A stretch of DNA of 40,255 nucleotides from Streptomyces poriferorum (GTDB lineage: Bacteria; Actinomycetota; Actinomycetes; Streptomycetales; Streptomycetaceae), in assembly GCF_019399235.1 (NCBI RefSeq), contig NZ_JAELVH010000025.1, forward strand, positions 1 to 40,255, written 5' to 3'. Made by a program: the position numbers and the translations under genes. This document shows positions 8,334-17,070 of the stretch, in pieces; the stretch's first letter is position 1; the number at the start of each line of letters is the position of its first letter. Under the pieces are notes generated by a model. It made no database searches and was not told where the DNA came from. It was given only the letters and a program-made list of their open reading frames with translations.

Positions 8334-9200
8334 ATGACCGGAACCGAGCTTCCCGTGATCGCCGCGGTCGACGGGTCCACGCACAGCGACGACGCGCTGG
8401 ACTGGGCGGCCCGTGAGGCGTCCGTGCGGGGGCTTCCGCTGGTGGTCGTGCACGTGCGCCTCCTGACCCGGCGTACCGGCCAGGAGGCGCAGCAGCGCGA
8501 GGCGGAGGAACTCCTCGCCCGGTCCGTACAGCGCGTGGAACGGATCGCTCCCGGGCTGGGCCCCACGACGCTCTCACCGCTCGACTTCCCCTCGGCGGCG
8601 CTGGTCTCGCTCAGCCGCGACGCGTCGCTGGTGGTGGTCGGTTCCCGCGGACTGGGCGGGTTCCGTTCCCTGATGCTGGGCTCCAACAGCCTGGCGACCG
8701 CCGCGATGGCCATGTGTCCCGTGGTCGTCATCCACGGCGGGCGGCCGGACGAGGAGCCGGACGGGAGCACCCCGGAGGTCTTCCGGGACATCGTCGCGGG
8801 GGTGGCCGCGGACGAGAGCAGCGAGGCGGTGCTGGAGTTCGCCTTCGAGACGGCGGCAGCCCGGCCCGGTGCGCGGCTGCGGATCGTGCACGGCTGGACG
8901 ATGTTCTCGTCGATGCTCTCCGGCGGCCCCGTCTTCGACCGGGAGGCGGCGGCCGACTCCGCGGAGCGGTCGCTCGCCGAGCTGACAGCGGGCCGGCGCG
9001 ATAAGTATCCGCAGGTCGAGGTCGTGAAGGAGCCCGTCCACGGCTCCGCGTCCCGCACGCTGGTCACCGCGTCGGCGACCGCGGCCCTGACGGTGATCGG
9101 CCGGCGCAAGGGCGGCGAGTCGCTCGGGCTCGGGCTCTCCCCGGTCGCGCAGACCACGCTCACGCACGCGCTGGGGCCGGTGGCCGTGGTGCCCTGCTGA
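8334..9200 (+). CDS. Universal stress protein, tandem UspA domains
   Basis: 288 aa with two UspA domains, roughly residues 6-135 and 145-288. Domain 1 starts PVIAAVDGSTHSDDALDWA and carries the ATP-binding loop GSRGLGGFRSLMLGSNS. Domain 2 (FRDIVAGVAADESSEAVLEFA ... VIGRRKGGESLGLGLSPVAQ) has a modified loop. Such double-Usp proteins bind ATP and are linked to dormancy, hypoxia and redox stress in actinobacteria. AGGAGG lies seven bases before the ATG at 8334. It appears monocistronic, with a hairpin after the stop. Confidence 0.93.
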   Translation: MTGTELPVIAAVDGSTHSDDALDWAAREASVRGLPLVVVHVRLLTRRTGQEAQQREAEELLARSVQRVERIAPGLGPTTLSPLDFPSAALVSLSRDASLVVVGSRGLGGFRSLMLGSNSLATAAMAMCPVVVIHGGRPDEEPDGSTPEVFRDIVAGVAADESSEAVLEFAFETAAARPGARLRIVHGWTMFSSMLSGGPVFDREAAADSAERSLAELTAGRRDKYPQVEVVKEPVHGSASRTLVTASATAALTVIGRRKGGESLGLGLSPVAQTTLTHALGPVAVVPC

Positions 9201-9289
9201 CCTGCTGCGCGGCGGCGTCACCGAGCCCTTCGGAGGCTGCTCCCGGCCGGATCCCGCCGTTCGCGGGCCGTCGCCGGTGCACGGCACTT

Positions 9290-9310
9290 GGCCCCTGGCG
9301 CCCAGGGGCC
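9290..9310. terminator. 9-bp hairpin between usp and SnoaL-like genes
   Basis: Arms GGCCCCTGG and CCAGGGGCC with a 3-base loop, 90 bases past the usp stop and 12 bases before the next start codon. It could terminate usp or shape the leader of the next gene. Confidence 0.5.
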
Positions 9311-9322
9311 CACACTGACTCG

Positions 9323-9832
9323 ATGACGCAGCGTGTGGATCTCTCGACCGTGATGGACCGGCTCTCCATCGATGCAGTGATCACCGGCTACGCCGTGGCG
9401 GTGGACGACGGTGAGTGGGCGGACTACCGGGCCCTGTTCACCGCGGACGGCCGCGCCGACTACCGCACCGCGGGCGGCATCGAGGGACCCGCCGCCGAGG
9501 TCGCGGACTGGCTCTCGGAGACCATGCTGCTCTTTCCCGTACGGCAGCATCTGATCGTCAACCGGCGCCTGGACCTTCAGGACCTCGGCGGCTATCCGGG
9601 CGACCGTGCACGGCTGCAGGCCGACTACATGAACCCGATGCGGCTCGTGAGCGGACCGGAGGAGGAGCGGGGCGCAGACACCGGCTCGGCGGACCGTCCG
9701 ACCGCCCCGAACTTCGTCTCCGGCGGGCGCTACGCCTTCGAGCTGCTGCGTACCGACGACGGCTGGCGGATCCAGGGCGTGACGGTCCATGAGAAGTGGC
9801 GGGACCTGTCGGGCTCCCTCGCCGCCGGATGA
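9323..9832 (+). CDS. SnoaL-like / NTF2-fold protein
   Basis: 169 aa cone-shaped alpha+beta-barrel protein of the SnoaL_4 type. The family pattern is a helix MDRLSIDAVITGYAVAVDDGEWADYRALFTADGRADY, then strands HLIVNRRLDL and GGRYAFELLRTDDGWRIQGVTVHEKWRDL. Family members include polyketide cyclases, dehydratases and ring-hydroxylating dioxygenase small subunits, so the reaction cannot be deduced. No obvious ribosome binding site is near the ATG; a hairpin ends 12 bases upstream. The next gene, lnt, starts 122 bases later. Confidence 0.8.
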   Translation: MTQRVDLSTVMDRLSIDAVITGYAVAVDDGEWADYRALFTADGRADYRTAGGIEGPAAEVADWLSETMLLFPVRQHLIVNRRLDLQDLGGYPGDRARLQADYMNPMRLVSGPEEERGADTGSADRPTAPNFVSGGRYAFELLRTDDGWRIQGVTVHEKWRDLSGSLAAG

Positions 9833-9954
9833 TCCGGCGGGCGAACCGCCTGGTGAACCGCCCCGACCCGCCTCCGCTGCCCCACACTGGGGGAACGACA
9901 GGGGAAACGGATTCCGGACACTGCCTGCCACCCGGCAGGCCGAGGAGGCGCGGT

Positions 9955-11616
9955 ATGCCGAGCGGGGTCGTGGGGCGCGCGTGGGGCGGACGGATACTCG
10001 GCTCACCCCTGGGCCGCGGTGGCGCCGCGCTCCTGGCCGGCGCGCTGCCCGCGCTGGCCTTCCCCGCACCGGGGCTGTGGTGGTTCGCGTACGTCGCACT
10101 GGTCCCGTTGCTGCTGCTGATCCGGTCAGCCGGCACGGGGCGCAGGGCGGCGCTCGACGGCTGGCTCGGCGGGGCGGGCTACATGCTGGCCGTCCACCAC
10201 TGGCTGATGCCGAGCCTGCATGTGTTCATCGTGGTGCTGGCGGCCCTGCTGGGTCTGCTGTGGGCCCCGTGGGGGCTACTGGTCTCCCGGCTCCTGCGCG
10301 GGCCGGTATCCGGTGCGCGCGTCGTGGCGGCCGTGATCGTGGTGCCGTGCGGCTGGCTGATGATCGAGGCGGTCCGGTCGTGGGAAGGGCTCGGCGGCCC
10401 CTGGGGGCTCCTCGGCGCCAGCCAGTGGCAGGTGCCGCCGGCGCTCCGGCTGGCTTCGGTGGGCGGGGTCTGGCTGGTGAGCCTGCTGGTGGTCGCCGTG
10501 AACACGGCTCTCGCCCTGCTGCTCACCGCTCCCGCCGCCCGCGCGGCGGCCGTCGCCACGCTCGTGGCGGGCGCCGTGGCCGTGGGTGCGGTGTGGGTGT
10601 GGGCGCCGCGGCCCGAACCGTCCGGGACGGCACGGATCGCCGTCGTGCAGCCCGGTGTCATCGAGGGGCCCGGCAGCGTGCAGCGGCGGTTCGCACGCAG
10701 CGAGGAACTGACACGCTCACTGGCGGGCCGGGACCTCGACCTGGTCGTGTGGGGTGAGAGCAGCGTCGGCGCCGATCCGGTCCGGCGGCCCGACGTCACT
10801 GCCAGGATCGCCGCGCTGTCGCGCCTGGTGGGAGCGGATGTGCTGGTGAACGTTGATGCCAGACAGACCGATGCGTCGGGGCGGACCGGAATCTTCAAGA
10901 GCGCTGTGCTGGTGGGTCCGCAGGGACTGACCGGGGACCGCTACGACAAGATGCGCCTCGTTCCCTTCGGGGAGTACATCCCCGCCCGCTCGGCGCTCGG
11001 GTGGGCCACGTCGATGGGCAAGGCGGCGGGCGAGGACCGGCTGCGCGGCACGGGCCCCGTGACGATGACGCCGCCCGGCGCGCACGGGCTGCGCATCGGT
11101 CCGCTGGTCTGCTTCGAGTCCGCGTTCCCCGACATGAGCCGGCGGCTGACCCGTGACGGCGCCCGGCTCCTGATCGCCCAGTCGTCCACGTCGTCCTTCC
11201 AGCACGGCTGGGCGCCCGGCCAGCACGCCTCGCTGGGAGCGCTGCGGGCCGCCGAGAACGGCCGTCCGATGGTGCACGCCACGCTCACGGGTGTCAGTGC
11301 GGTGTACGGCCCGCAGGGGCAGCGTGTCGGGTCTCCGCTCGGTACGGACACGAGCGGCGCCGCGGTGTACGGCGTGCCGCTGGCCCGGGGCACGACGCTG
11401 TACGTCCGGCTGGGCGACTGGCCGCTGTACGGCGCGCTGGGAGTGCTGGCCGCCTTCTGCGCCTTCGAAGGTCTACGGGCGGTGCGCGGGCGGGGGGAGC
11501 CGGAGCCGGCGGGAGCGGTCGCCCCGGCAGGCGGTGCGAGGTCGGAGGGCTCCACCGGTACGGCCGCGGAGACCCCGGCGGAGACGGCGGAGACGGCGGA
11601 GACGGCGCCCCAGTGA
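9955..11616 (+). CDS. lnt: Apolipoprotein N-acyltransferase
   Basis: 553 aa membrane enzyme that N-acylates the lipid-modified Cys of lipoproteins. About six N-terminal helices (LLAGALPALAFPAPGLWWFAYVALV onward) precede a nitrilase-fold periplasmic domain. The catalytic triad is visible: Glu268 in WGESSVG, Lys332 in YDKMRLVPFGEYIP, Cys386 in VCFESAFP, close to E. coli E267/K335/C387. ATG at 9955 has GAGGAGG at proper spacing, so the upstream extension of the frame is rejected. A C-terminal helix is followed by a low-complexity tail with repeated TAE (9-base DNA repeat, 11566-11608). Streptomyces usually has two Lnt genes; this looks like the copy I recall as SCO1336. Confidence 0.92.
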   Translation: MPSGVVGRAWGGRILGSPLGRGGAALLAGALPALAFPAPGLWWFAYVALVPLLLLIRSAGTGRRAALDGWLGGAGYMLAVHHWLMPSLHVFIVVLAALLGLLWAPWGLLVSRLLRGPVSGARVVAAVIVVPCGWLMIEAVRSWEGLGGPWGLLGASQWQVPPALRLASVGGVWLVSLLVVAVNTALALLLTAPAARAAAVATLVAGAVAVGAVWVWAPRPEPSGTARIAVVQPGVIEGPGSVQRRFARSEELTRSLAGRDLDLVVWGESSVGADPVRRPDVTARIAALSRLVGADVLVNVDARQTDASGRTGIFKSAVLVGPQGLTGDRYDKMRLVPFGEYIPARSALGWATSMGKAAGEDRLRGTGPVTMTPPGAHGLRIGPLVCFESAFPDMSRRLTRDGARLLIAQSSTSSFQHGWAPGQHASLGALRAAENGRPMVHATLTGVSAVYGPQGQRVGSPLGTDTSGAAVYGVPLARGTTLYVRLGDWPLYGALGVLAAFCAFEGLRAVRGRGEPEPAGAVAPAGGARSEGSTGTAAETPAETAETAETAPQ

Positions 11617-11625
11617 GCCCGGGCC

Positions 11626-11985
11626 TCAGACGGTGGCGCGGCCCGGTCCGTGCACCGTGACGATGTCACCCATGGCGTCCACGGTGAGCGCGACCCGTTC
11701 GACCTTGCTGGTCACGCCCAGGACCAGCCACACCGCGCCCCAGAGGAAGCAGGTGAGGGCCGTGAGCACGGCGTGCAGCACATGGTTGGGCGGCCGGCCC
11801 CGGACCATGACGACCTGGGTCTCGGAGCGGGACTCCACACGCCAGCCGCTCGCGATCCGCTGGTTGACCGCCCAGTCGAGGATCAGTGCACGCTGCATGG
11901 CGTCGGGCGGGCGCCCGTCGGACGAGTAGTACCCCGGAGGCGGCTGGAGCGCGCCCCAGCCCTCCGGCTCGCGGTGGGACTTCAC
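11626..11985 (-). CDS. Hypothetical membrane protein (119 aa)
   Basis: 119 aa. A cytoplasmic N-terminal half (PPPGYYSSDGRPPDAMQRALILDWAVNQRIASGWRVES) is followed by strand MVRGRPPNHVLHAV, a single long hydrophobic segment (LTALTCFLWGAVWLVLGV) and a short tail. It resembles small single-pass actinobacterial proteins with no assigned function. GTG at 11985 is preceded by GGAGGTGA four bases away, which decides the start over the longer frame to 12093. It converges on lnt with only 9 bases between the stops. The 154 bases upstream hold its promoter and no other gene. Confidence 0.7.
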   Translation of the reverse strand: MKSHREPEGWGALQPPPGYYSSDGRPPDAMQRALILDWAVNQRIASGWRVESRSETQVVMVRGRPPNHVLHAVLTALTCFLWGAVWLVLGVTSKVERVALTVDAMGDIVTVHGPGRATV

Positions 11986-12139
11986 GAGGTCACCTCCACG
12001 GGCCGACGGTCGATCCCCCCAGCCTGCATCGGTGCCGTCGCGCACGCATCCGGAGCCGTCAAGGGACCCCGCACCGGGTCGCCGACTCCGCACCGCCGGG
12101 ACGGGGGCGTGCGGGCCGGCCGGGCGCGCCCCGTAGGCG

Positions 12140-13039
12140 TCACGCGCAGTCGAGGTCCCGCAGCACGCGCTCGCACAGTTCGTGCGTCTCCAGGGCGTCC
12201 CGGGCGCTCAGCAGCTTCCCGGCCCGGACGGCGTCCAGGAACGACCACACGCTCTGCTCGATACCGCGCTGGCGGGCCACCGGCACCCAGTCACCGCGCC
12301 GCCGCAGGCTCGGCTGGCCCTTGTGGTCGATGACCTCGGCGAGGTTGACCACTTCGCGCTTGGAGTCCTGGCCCGAGACCTCCAGCCGTTCCTCGGTCGA
12401 GCCGCTGAGCCGGTTCATCGCCCCGATGGCGGTGAAGCCGTCCCCCGAGAGCTGGAGCACGACGTGGTGCATGAGGCCGTCACGGATCCTGGCCCGGACG
12501 ACGGTGTGCTCGACCGGCCCGGGAGCAAGGAACCGCAGCGTGTCGACCACGTGGATGAAGTCGTCGAGGACCATGGTCCTCGGCTCCTCCGGCAGCCCGA
12601 CCCGGTTCTTCTGCATGAGGATCAGGTCGCGCGGGTGCTCGACGCATTGCGCGTAGCCGGGCGCCACCCGTCGGTTGAAGCCGACCGCGAGGCTGACACC
12701 GCGTGCCTCGGCGAGCTCCACCAGACGCTCGGACTCGGCGAGTTCGTAGGCCAGCGGCTTGTCGACGTAGGTGGGGACACCCGCTTCGAGCAGCCGTCCC
12801 GCGATCTCCGGGTGCGCGGCGGTCGGGGCGTGTACGAACGCCGCGTCCAGGCCCTGGGCGATCAGCGAGTCGAGGTCCGCGTGGCACTGGGCGGCCGGGA
12901 TGCGGTGGGCGGCGGCGACCGAGGAGAGGGTGGCGGGGGTGCGGGTCTGCAGATGCAGTTCGACCCCCGGCAGGGTGGTGAGTACCGGCAGATACGCCTT
13001 CTGCGCGATGTCGCCGAGCCCGATGCAGCCGACCTTCAC
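12140..13039 (-). CDS. Gfo/Idh/MocA family oxidoreductase
   Basis: 299 aa NAD(P)-dependent dehydrogenase. The N-terminal Rossmann domain reads VGCIGLGDIAQKAYLPVL, the conserved catalytic-lysine motif is YVDKPLAYEL, and the alpha/beta substrate domain follows with DDFIHVVDTLRFLAPG. Substrates in the family are mostly sugars and cyclitols, unknown here. GTG at 13039 has AAGGAGA five bases upstream. It lies 19 bases after the FAD monooxygenase stop on the same strand, so the two are probably co-transcribed and under the same TetR control. Confidence 0.87.
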   Translation of the reverse strand: MKVGCIGLGDIAQKAYLPVLTTLPGVELHLQTRTPATLSSVAAAHRIPAAQCHADLDSLIAQGLDAAFVHAPTAAHPEIAGRLLEAGVPTYVDKPLAYELAESERLVELAEARGVSLAVGFNRRVAPGYAQCVEHPRDLILMQKNRVGLPEEPRTMVLDDFIHVVDTLRFLAPGPVEHTVVRARIRDGLMHHVVLQLSGDGFTAIGAMNRLSGSTEERLEVSGQDSKREVVNLAEVIDHKGQPSLRRRGDWVPVARQRGIEQSVWSFLDAVRAGKLLSARDALETHELCERVLRDLDCA

Positions 13040-13058
13040 AGGGTCTCCTTCTCGCTGT

Positions 13059-14303
13059 TCAGCGCCGCACGTCGCGGTCCTCCTCCGGGGAGGCCGACCG
13101 CGGCCGGGCCTGCGCGTCCTTCGTCCCGGCAGCATACGTGTGCTGCGGCGGCCGCCAGTCGGCGATGCCGTCGAAGGTGCGCAGGACGAGCCCCGGTCCG
13201 AGCCGGGAGAGGGTGGACATCACGAAGTCCCTTACGGCGACGGCCGGGGCGGAGCTCAGCCGCATCAGCCGGGTGACCTGTGCGGCCTTGCGGACGACGG
13301 CGGTGGTCCGCGGCAGCCGGTCTGCGGTGTACCCGGCCAGGCCCGCGCCGAGGTCCCTGCCGGGCGCCACGTGGTGGGCGAGCACGATCCCGTCCTCGAT
13401 GGCCTGGTTGCCGCCCTGGCCCAGGGTGGGCGCCATCGCGTGGGCGGAGTCCCCCACGAGGACGGTGCGCCCGCGGTGGAAGGCGGGCAGCGGGCGGTTC
13501 ATCTGGTACACGTCGTTGCGCAGCACGTCCTCGGGCCCGGCGGCGGCGATGATCTCCGGGACCGGGGTGTGCCAGTCGCCGAAGCGGCGCAGCAGTTCCG
13601 CCCGTTCGTCGTCGGCGCGCTCCCCCGCCGGGGCGACGGCCGCGGCGTACGCGTAGATGCGGCCGTCCTTGAGCGGCTGGGTGCCCCACAGGGCGCCGCG
13701 GCCCCAGGTCTCGTGCGGGGCGAAGGGCTCGGGCGGCGCGGGCACGACGACGCGCCAGGTGGTGAATCCGGCGTAGGACGGACCGGTGTGGTCCGGGAAC
13801 ATGGCGCCGCGCACGCCGGAGTGGATGCCGTCGGCGCCGACGACGAGATCCGCTTCGGTCGTCCCGTCCGCCGTCCGGATCATGGCACGCCTGCCCCCTG
13901 CGACACCCGGGTCCACGAGGTACGCGGGGCAGTCGGTACGGATGGCGGATGCGGGCAGTCGGGCGGCGATCCGGTCGATCAGGGTGGCCCGGTGGACCAG
14001 GACGAGGGGGCCGCCGAACCGCTCGGCGGCGGCGGTGCTGTCCGTCCGGGAGAGCCAGCGGCCGTCCGGGCCGCGCATGCCTCCCGCGCCCTGCCAGGCC
14101 GCCAGGGACCTGATCTCGTCGCCGAGACCGATGACGTCCAGGGCGCGCTGGGCGTTGGGGGCCAGACCGATGCCGGCCCCGACGGGCTGGAGCGAACCGG
14201 CCCGCTCCAGGACCGTGACCTGCCAGCCGGAACGGTGCAGCGCCACCGCTGCCGTGAGGCCACCGATTCCGCTGCCGATGACGACCGCGCGTGGCGCGTC
14301 CAT
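13059..14303 (-). CDS. FAD-dependent aromatic monooxygenase
   Basis: 414 aa class A flavoprotein monooxygenase of the PHBH/UbiH group. The FAD dinucleotide motif VVIGSGIGGLTAAVALHRSG starts near residue 7, the middle motif is LVVGADGIHSGVR, and the second FAD motif is VLVGDSAHAMAPTLGQGGNQAIED. These enzymes hydroxylate aromatic or polyketide substrates with NAD(P)H and O2. A GGAGGAG site precedes the ATG at 14303. The gene is divergent from a TetR regulator, with two near-identical palindromes in the gap that cover its promoter region. The downstream oxidoreductase gene probably shares the transcript. Substrate unknown. Confidence 0.9.
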   Translation of the reverse strand: MDAPRAVVIGSGIGGLTAAVALHRSGWQVTVLERAGSLQPVGAGIGLAPNAQRALDVIGLGDEIRSLAAWQGAGGMRGPDGRWLSRTDSTAAAERFGGPLVLVHRATLIDRIAARLPASAIRTDCPAYLVDPGVAGGRRAMIRTADGTTEADLVVGADGIHSGVRGAMFPDHTGPSYAGFTTWRVVVPAPPEPFAPHETWGRGALWGTQPLKDGRIYAYAAAVAPAGERADDERAELLRRFGDWHTPVPEIIAAAGPEDVLRNDVYQMNRPLPAFHRGRTVLVGDSAHAMAPTLGQGGNQAIEDGIVLAHHVAPGRDLGAGLAGYTADRLPRTTAVVRKAAQVTRLMRLSSAPAVAVRDFVMSTLSRLGPGLVLRTFDGIADWRPPQHTYAAGTKDAQARPRSASPEEDRDVRR

Positions 14304-14325
14304 GGCTCCTCCTCACCTCTCGGGA

Positions 14326-14367
14326 ACTACACCTGTAGTGCCACAGTCAAGCTACTACAGGTGTAGT
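14326..14367. promoter_or_regulatory. Twin TetR operators
   Basis: Two 14-bp sites, ACTACACCTGTAGT (14326-14339) and ACTACAGGTGTAGT (14354-14367), are exact reverse complements of each other. Each is itself a palindrome ACTACA-NN-TGTAGT, with centres 28 bp apart. They fill the 84-bp divergent gap between the monooxygenase and tetR. A TTGACT-like -35 for the monooxygenase lies between them. Two dyads of this size are what a pair of TetR dimers would bind. Confidence 0.85.
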
Positions 14368-14387
14368 GAGAGCGGTAGGTTGACCCC

Positions 14388-15056
14388 ATGGCCACACGCA
14401 CCGCCGCCGGCTCCTCCCGGGCCTCGCTCATCACCGACGCCGCACTGGCGCTCCTCACCGAACGCGGCATGCGGGGTCTGACCCATCGCGCGGTGGACGA
14501 GCGCGCGGGCCTTCCGCAGGGGTCGACGTCCAACTACGCCCGTACGCGGCAGTCCCTGCTGGAAGCGACGGTGCGACGGCTGGCCGAACGCGAGGCCCGG
14601 GTCCTCGCCCCCGGAGAACTCCCGACGCCGGGCGCGACACCGGGCGGGGCCACGGAAGGCGGCGGGTCCACGCCGCCCGGTCCGTCCGGACCGGCCGCTC
14701 CCCCCGGCCCCGACGCCCTGATCGCAGGTCTCGCGGCGGCGCTCCACCGCTATCTGACCCGCCACCCGGACCTGCTCGTCTGCCGCTACGAACTCGCACT
14801 GGAGGCCACCCGGCGTCCCGAACTGCGCGCGTTCTACGACGCGACGGGCCGGCAGTTCCGCGAACCGCTGGAGGCGCTGATGACGGCGGCGGGATCGCCC
14901 GAACCGGAACGGCACGCCCTGTCCCTGGTGGCCTGGTGCGAGGGGCTGATGTTCTCGTGCGCCGCGGGCTCCTACCACCGCTCCGTTCCGACCGAGGCGG
15001 AACTGCGCACCGGCTTCGGCGAGCTGCTGCGCGGGATGCTGGGCGCAGTGGGATAG
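14388..15056 (+). CDS. TetR-family transcriptional regulator
   Basis: 222 aa. The N-terminal helix-turn-helix domain reads ALALLTERGMRGLTHRAVDERAGLPQGSTSNYARTRQSLL, with the family's characteristic recognition helix end (STSNYARTR). The C-terminal ligand-binding domain is helical (LIAGLAAALHRYLTRHPDLLVCRYELALEATRRPELRAFY). A Pro/Gly-rich linker of about 30 residues (near 80-110) is unusually long. It very likely represses itself and the divergent monooxygenase through the twin palindromes. The ligand is probably the monooxygenase substrate, by inference from position. Confidence 0.92.
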   Translation: MATRTAAGSSRASLITDAALALLTERGMRGLTHRAVDERAGLPQGSTSNYARTRQSLLEATVRRLAEREARVLAPGELPTPGATPGGATEGGGSTPPGPSGPAAPPGPDALIAGLAAALHRYLTRHPDLLVCRYELALEATRRPELRAFYDATGRQFREPLEALMTAAGSPEPERHALSLVAWCEGLMFSCAAGSYHRSVPTEAELRTGFGELLRGMLGAVG

Positions 15057-15175
15057 GGCGCGGTCGCCGACCACCGGCGACACGCGGGGGCGTCATGCTG
15101 ACCGGGTCACTCGTGCGGGCCAATCCGGGCCTCGCGGTGCCCCCGACGGGCCTCCCGCACCGCAGAGTTGATCAG

Positions 15176-15619
15176 GTGCATCGAACCAGAACCACCGTGA
15201 AACTCCTGGTCGGCGTGGCTGTCACGGCCCTGTCCGGGTGTGTGTCCGTACAACCGGAGCCGAGCGCACCGGCGCGCCCGGAGAGCAGTCGGCCGGCGCA
15301 GCACCTGGCCCCGCAGATCATCCGGCCCCCGGTACGCGACACGCTGGAGGCGCTGCCGGATCCGAAGCCCTCGGCCAGGGCTTCCCGCCGGGCCGCCCCG
15401 GCGCCTGAGGCAGCGCGCCGGGACGAACCGCGGCTCCCGCAGCGGCGCCGCCCCGCCCAGGCCCGTCCGCAGCCGCGCCGGGCCGCCCCGCCCGTGCCCG
15501 CTCCCGCCCTGCCGGCGCCCGTCACCGGGGCGGACGTGTGTGCGCTCGGCCGGGGATACGGGCACTGGCCCGCGGGCAGCCCGCAGTCGCGAATCTGCGA
15601 CGACACCTACGGCCGCTGA
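15176..15619 (+). CDS. Secreted lipoprotein, Pro/Arg-rich
   Basis: About 147 aa. The signal peptide HRTRTTVKLLVGVAVTALSGC ends in a lipobox (LSGC), so the Cys should be lipidated and the protein anchored outside the membrane. A long disordered Pro/Ala/Arg-rich linker leads to a short C-terminal module, DVCALGRGYGHWPAGSPQSRICDDTYGR, with two Cys that could form a disulfide. The function of this module is not known to me. The start is uncertain: GTG at 15176 gives a conventional n-region, while GTG at 15197 would leave a very short signal. A convergent terminator follows. Confidence 0.7.
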   Translation: MHRTRTTVKLLVGVAVTALSGCVSVQPEPSAPARPESSRPAQHLAPQIIRPPVRDTLEALPDPKPSARASRRAAPAPEAARRDEPRLPQRRRPAQARPQPRRAAPPVPAPALPAPVTGADVCALGRGYGHWPAGSPQSRICDDTYGR

Positions 15620-15669
15620 CGCGGCGGACCGGCACCAGGACCGGTGACCCGCCCGGCGGGCCACCGGAA

Positions 15670-15713
15670 ACCGCCCGCCCCGGCCACGGGACACGTGCCC
15701 GGGGGCGGGCGGT
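15670..15713. terminator. Bidirectional 12-bp hairpin
   Basis: Arms ACCGCCCGCCCC and GGGGCGGGCGGT (15670-15681, 15702-15713) enclose a smaller inner hairpin around CACGTG. It lies between convergent genes and touches the stop codon of the minus-strand TPR gene. Confidence 0.75.
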
Positions 15714-16198
15714 CAGAACTCCCGCAGTCGCCGCTCGAGCCGCCCGATGGCGGCCCGGACGCCTCCTCCGTACCCGTCGTCCATACCGTCGTCGGCGAGG
15801 ACTCCCGAGGCCTGCCGGGCCCGGTCCAGATGGATCCGGGCGGCGGCGGGGCGCTCGAGTTTCACGTAGTCCGCCGCGAGGTTGAGGTGCAGCGAGGGAC
15901 GGAAGGCGCGCACGGCGAGCGCGTCCCGGTGCCCGGCCATGCCCTCGCCGGTCAGCGTCTGTGCGGCGGTGAGGGCCCGCAGGTCCCAGGCCAGTTCGTC
16001 GCCGGGATCGTCCTGGGTGTCGGCCATGTAGTGCGCGAGGGTGCACCGGTGCCAGGCGTCACCCCCCTCGCCGATCTCCGCCCAGAGGGCGCCGAAGCGG
16101 TTGCGGGCCTCCTCCCGGTCACCACCGTGGAGCAACATGACCGCCTGGCCGATTCTGGTCATGACGACGTCCTGCGACGCCTCCTGCTGCTCCGTCAC
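15713..16198 (-). CDS. TPR-like tetratricopeptide protein
   Basis: 161 aa all-helical protein. The helix pairs VMTRIGQAVMLLHGGDREEARNRFGALWAEIGE, DAWHRCTLAHYMADTQDDPGDELAWDLRAL and FRPSLHLNLAADYVKLERPAAARIHLDRARQASGV fit degenerate tetratricopeptide repeats, which mediate protein contacts. GTG at 16198 with GGGAGA upstream is preferred over the longer frame to 16252. Role unknown; it appears to be a single-gene unit. The 164 bases upstream up to ung hold its promoter region and no other gene. Confidence 0.75.
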   Translation of the reverse strand: MTEQQEASQDVVMTRIGQAVMLLHGGDREEARNRFGALWAEIGEGGDAWHRCTLAHYMADTQDDPGDELAWDLRALTAAQTLTGEGMAGHRDALAVRAFRPSLHLNLAADYVKLERPAAARIHLDRARQASGVLADDGMDDGYGGGVRAAIGRLERRLREF

Positions 16199-16362
16199 CG
16201 CGGTCTCCCTCGCACCTGTCCGCCCACGCCCGGCCGATCGGTCCCGGCACACTCCGGCCGCTTCCCGACGGAACCTGCCGATCCGTGCCGGTACCCTCCG
16301 GTTGCAGCCGGTTCGACGCTAGCCGCCGTGGCGGACATTCGCACTCAGGCTCCGGCGCGCCC

Positions 16363-17046
16363 TCAGCCCAGGTCGGGGATGCGCCAGTCGATGGGCCGGT
16401 GGCCCTGCGACTCGACCGCCTCGTTGATCTGGGTGAACGGACGCGAGCCGAAGAACTTCTTCGCCGAGAGCGGTGAGGGGTGCGCACCCTTCACCACCAC
16501 GTGGCGCTCCTCGTCGATCAGCGGCAGCTTCTTCTGCGCGTAGTTGCCCCAGAGCACGAAGACCGCCGGGTCGGGCCGTGCGGCGACGGCGCGGATCACC
16601 GCGTCGGTGACCTTCTCCCAGCCCTTGCCCTTGTGGGAGTTGGCCTCACCGGCACGCACCGTCAGCACCGCGTTGAGGAGGAGCACGCCCTGCTCGGCCC
16701 ACGGCATCAGATACCCGTTGTCCGGGACCGGCAGGCCGAGCTCCTCCTTCATCTCCTTGTAGATGTTGCGCAGGGAGGGCGGCGTCTTCACGCCCGGCCG
16801 CACGGAGAAGCACAGGCCGTGCCCCTGGCCCTCGCCGTGGTACGGGTCCTGGCCGAGGACCAGGACCTTCACCTTGTCGTACGGGGTCGCCTCCAGAGCC
16901 GCGAACACCTGCTCCCGGGGCGGATAGACCGGTCCGTCGGCCCGCTCCTTCTCGACGAATTCCGTGAGCTCCCTGAAATAGGGGCTATCGAGCTCGTCGC
17001 CGAGGACGCCGCGCCAGGACTCGGGCAGCGGGTAGGTGTCGGTCAC
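16363..17046 (-). CDS. ung: Uracil-DNA glycosylase, family 1
   Basis: 227 aa base-excision repair enzyme that removes uracil from DNA. The water-activating motif GQDPYHGEGQGHGLCFSV starts at residue 65 (Asp67 is the catalytic acid position), LLLNAVLTV holds the Asn that reads uracil, and GAHPSPLSAKKFFGSRPF is the leucine-intercalation loop with the catalytic His. GTG at 17046 has GGAGG eight bases upstream, so the longer frame to 17109 is rejected. A 15-bp hairpin upstream insulates it from the substrate-binding-protein gene, so it has its own promoter in the roughly 60 bases between. Confidence 0.96.
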   Translation of the reverse strand: MTDTYPLPESWRGVLGDELDSPYFRELTEFVEKERADGPVYPPREQVFAALEATPYDKVKVLVLGQDPYHGEGQGHGLCFSVRPGVKTPPSLRNIYKEMKEELGLPVPDNGYLMPWAEQGVLLLNAVLTVRAGEANSHKGKGWEKVTDAVIRAVAARPDPAVFVLWGNYAQKKLPLIDEERHVVVKGAHPSPLSAKKFFGSRPFTQINEAVESQGHRPIDWRIPDLG

Positions 17047-17070
17047 GTCAACAACCTCCGGTAAGCAATC

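Noticed and set aside
11566..11608. Nine-base repeat GCGGAGACG at the end of lnt
   Set aside because: A low-complexity coding tail (TAETAETA) of the acyltransferase, not an independent repeat element.
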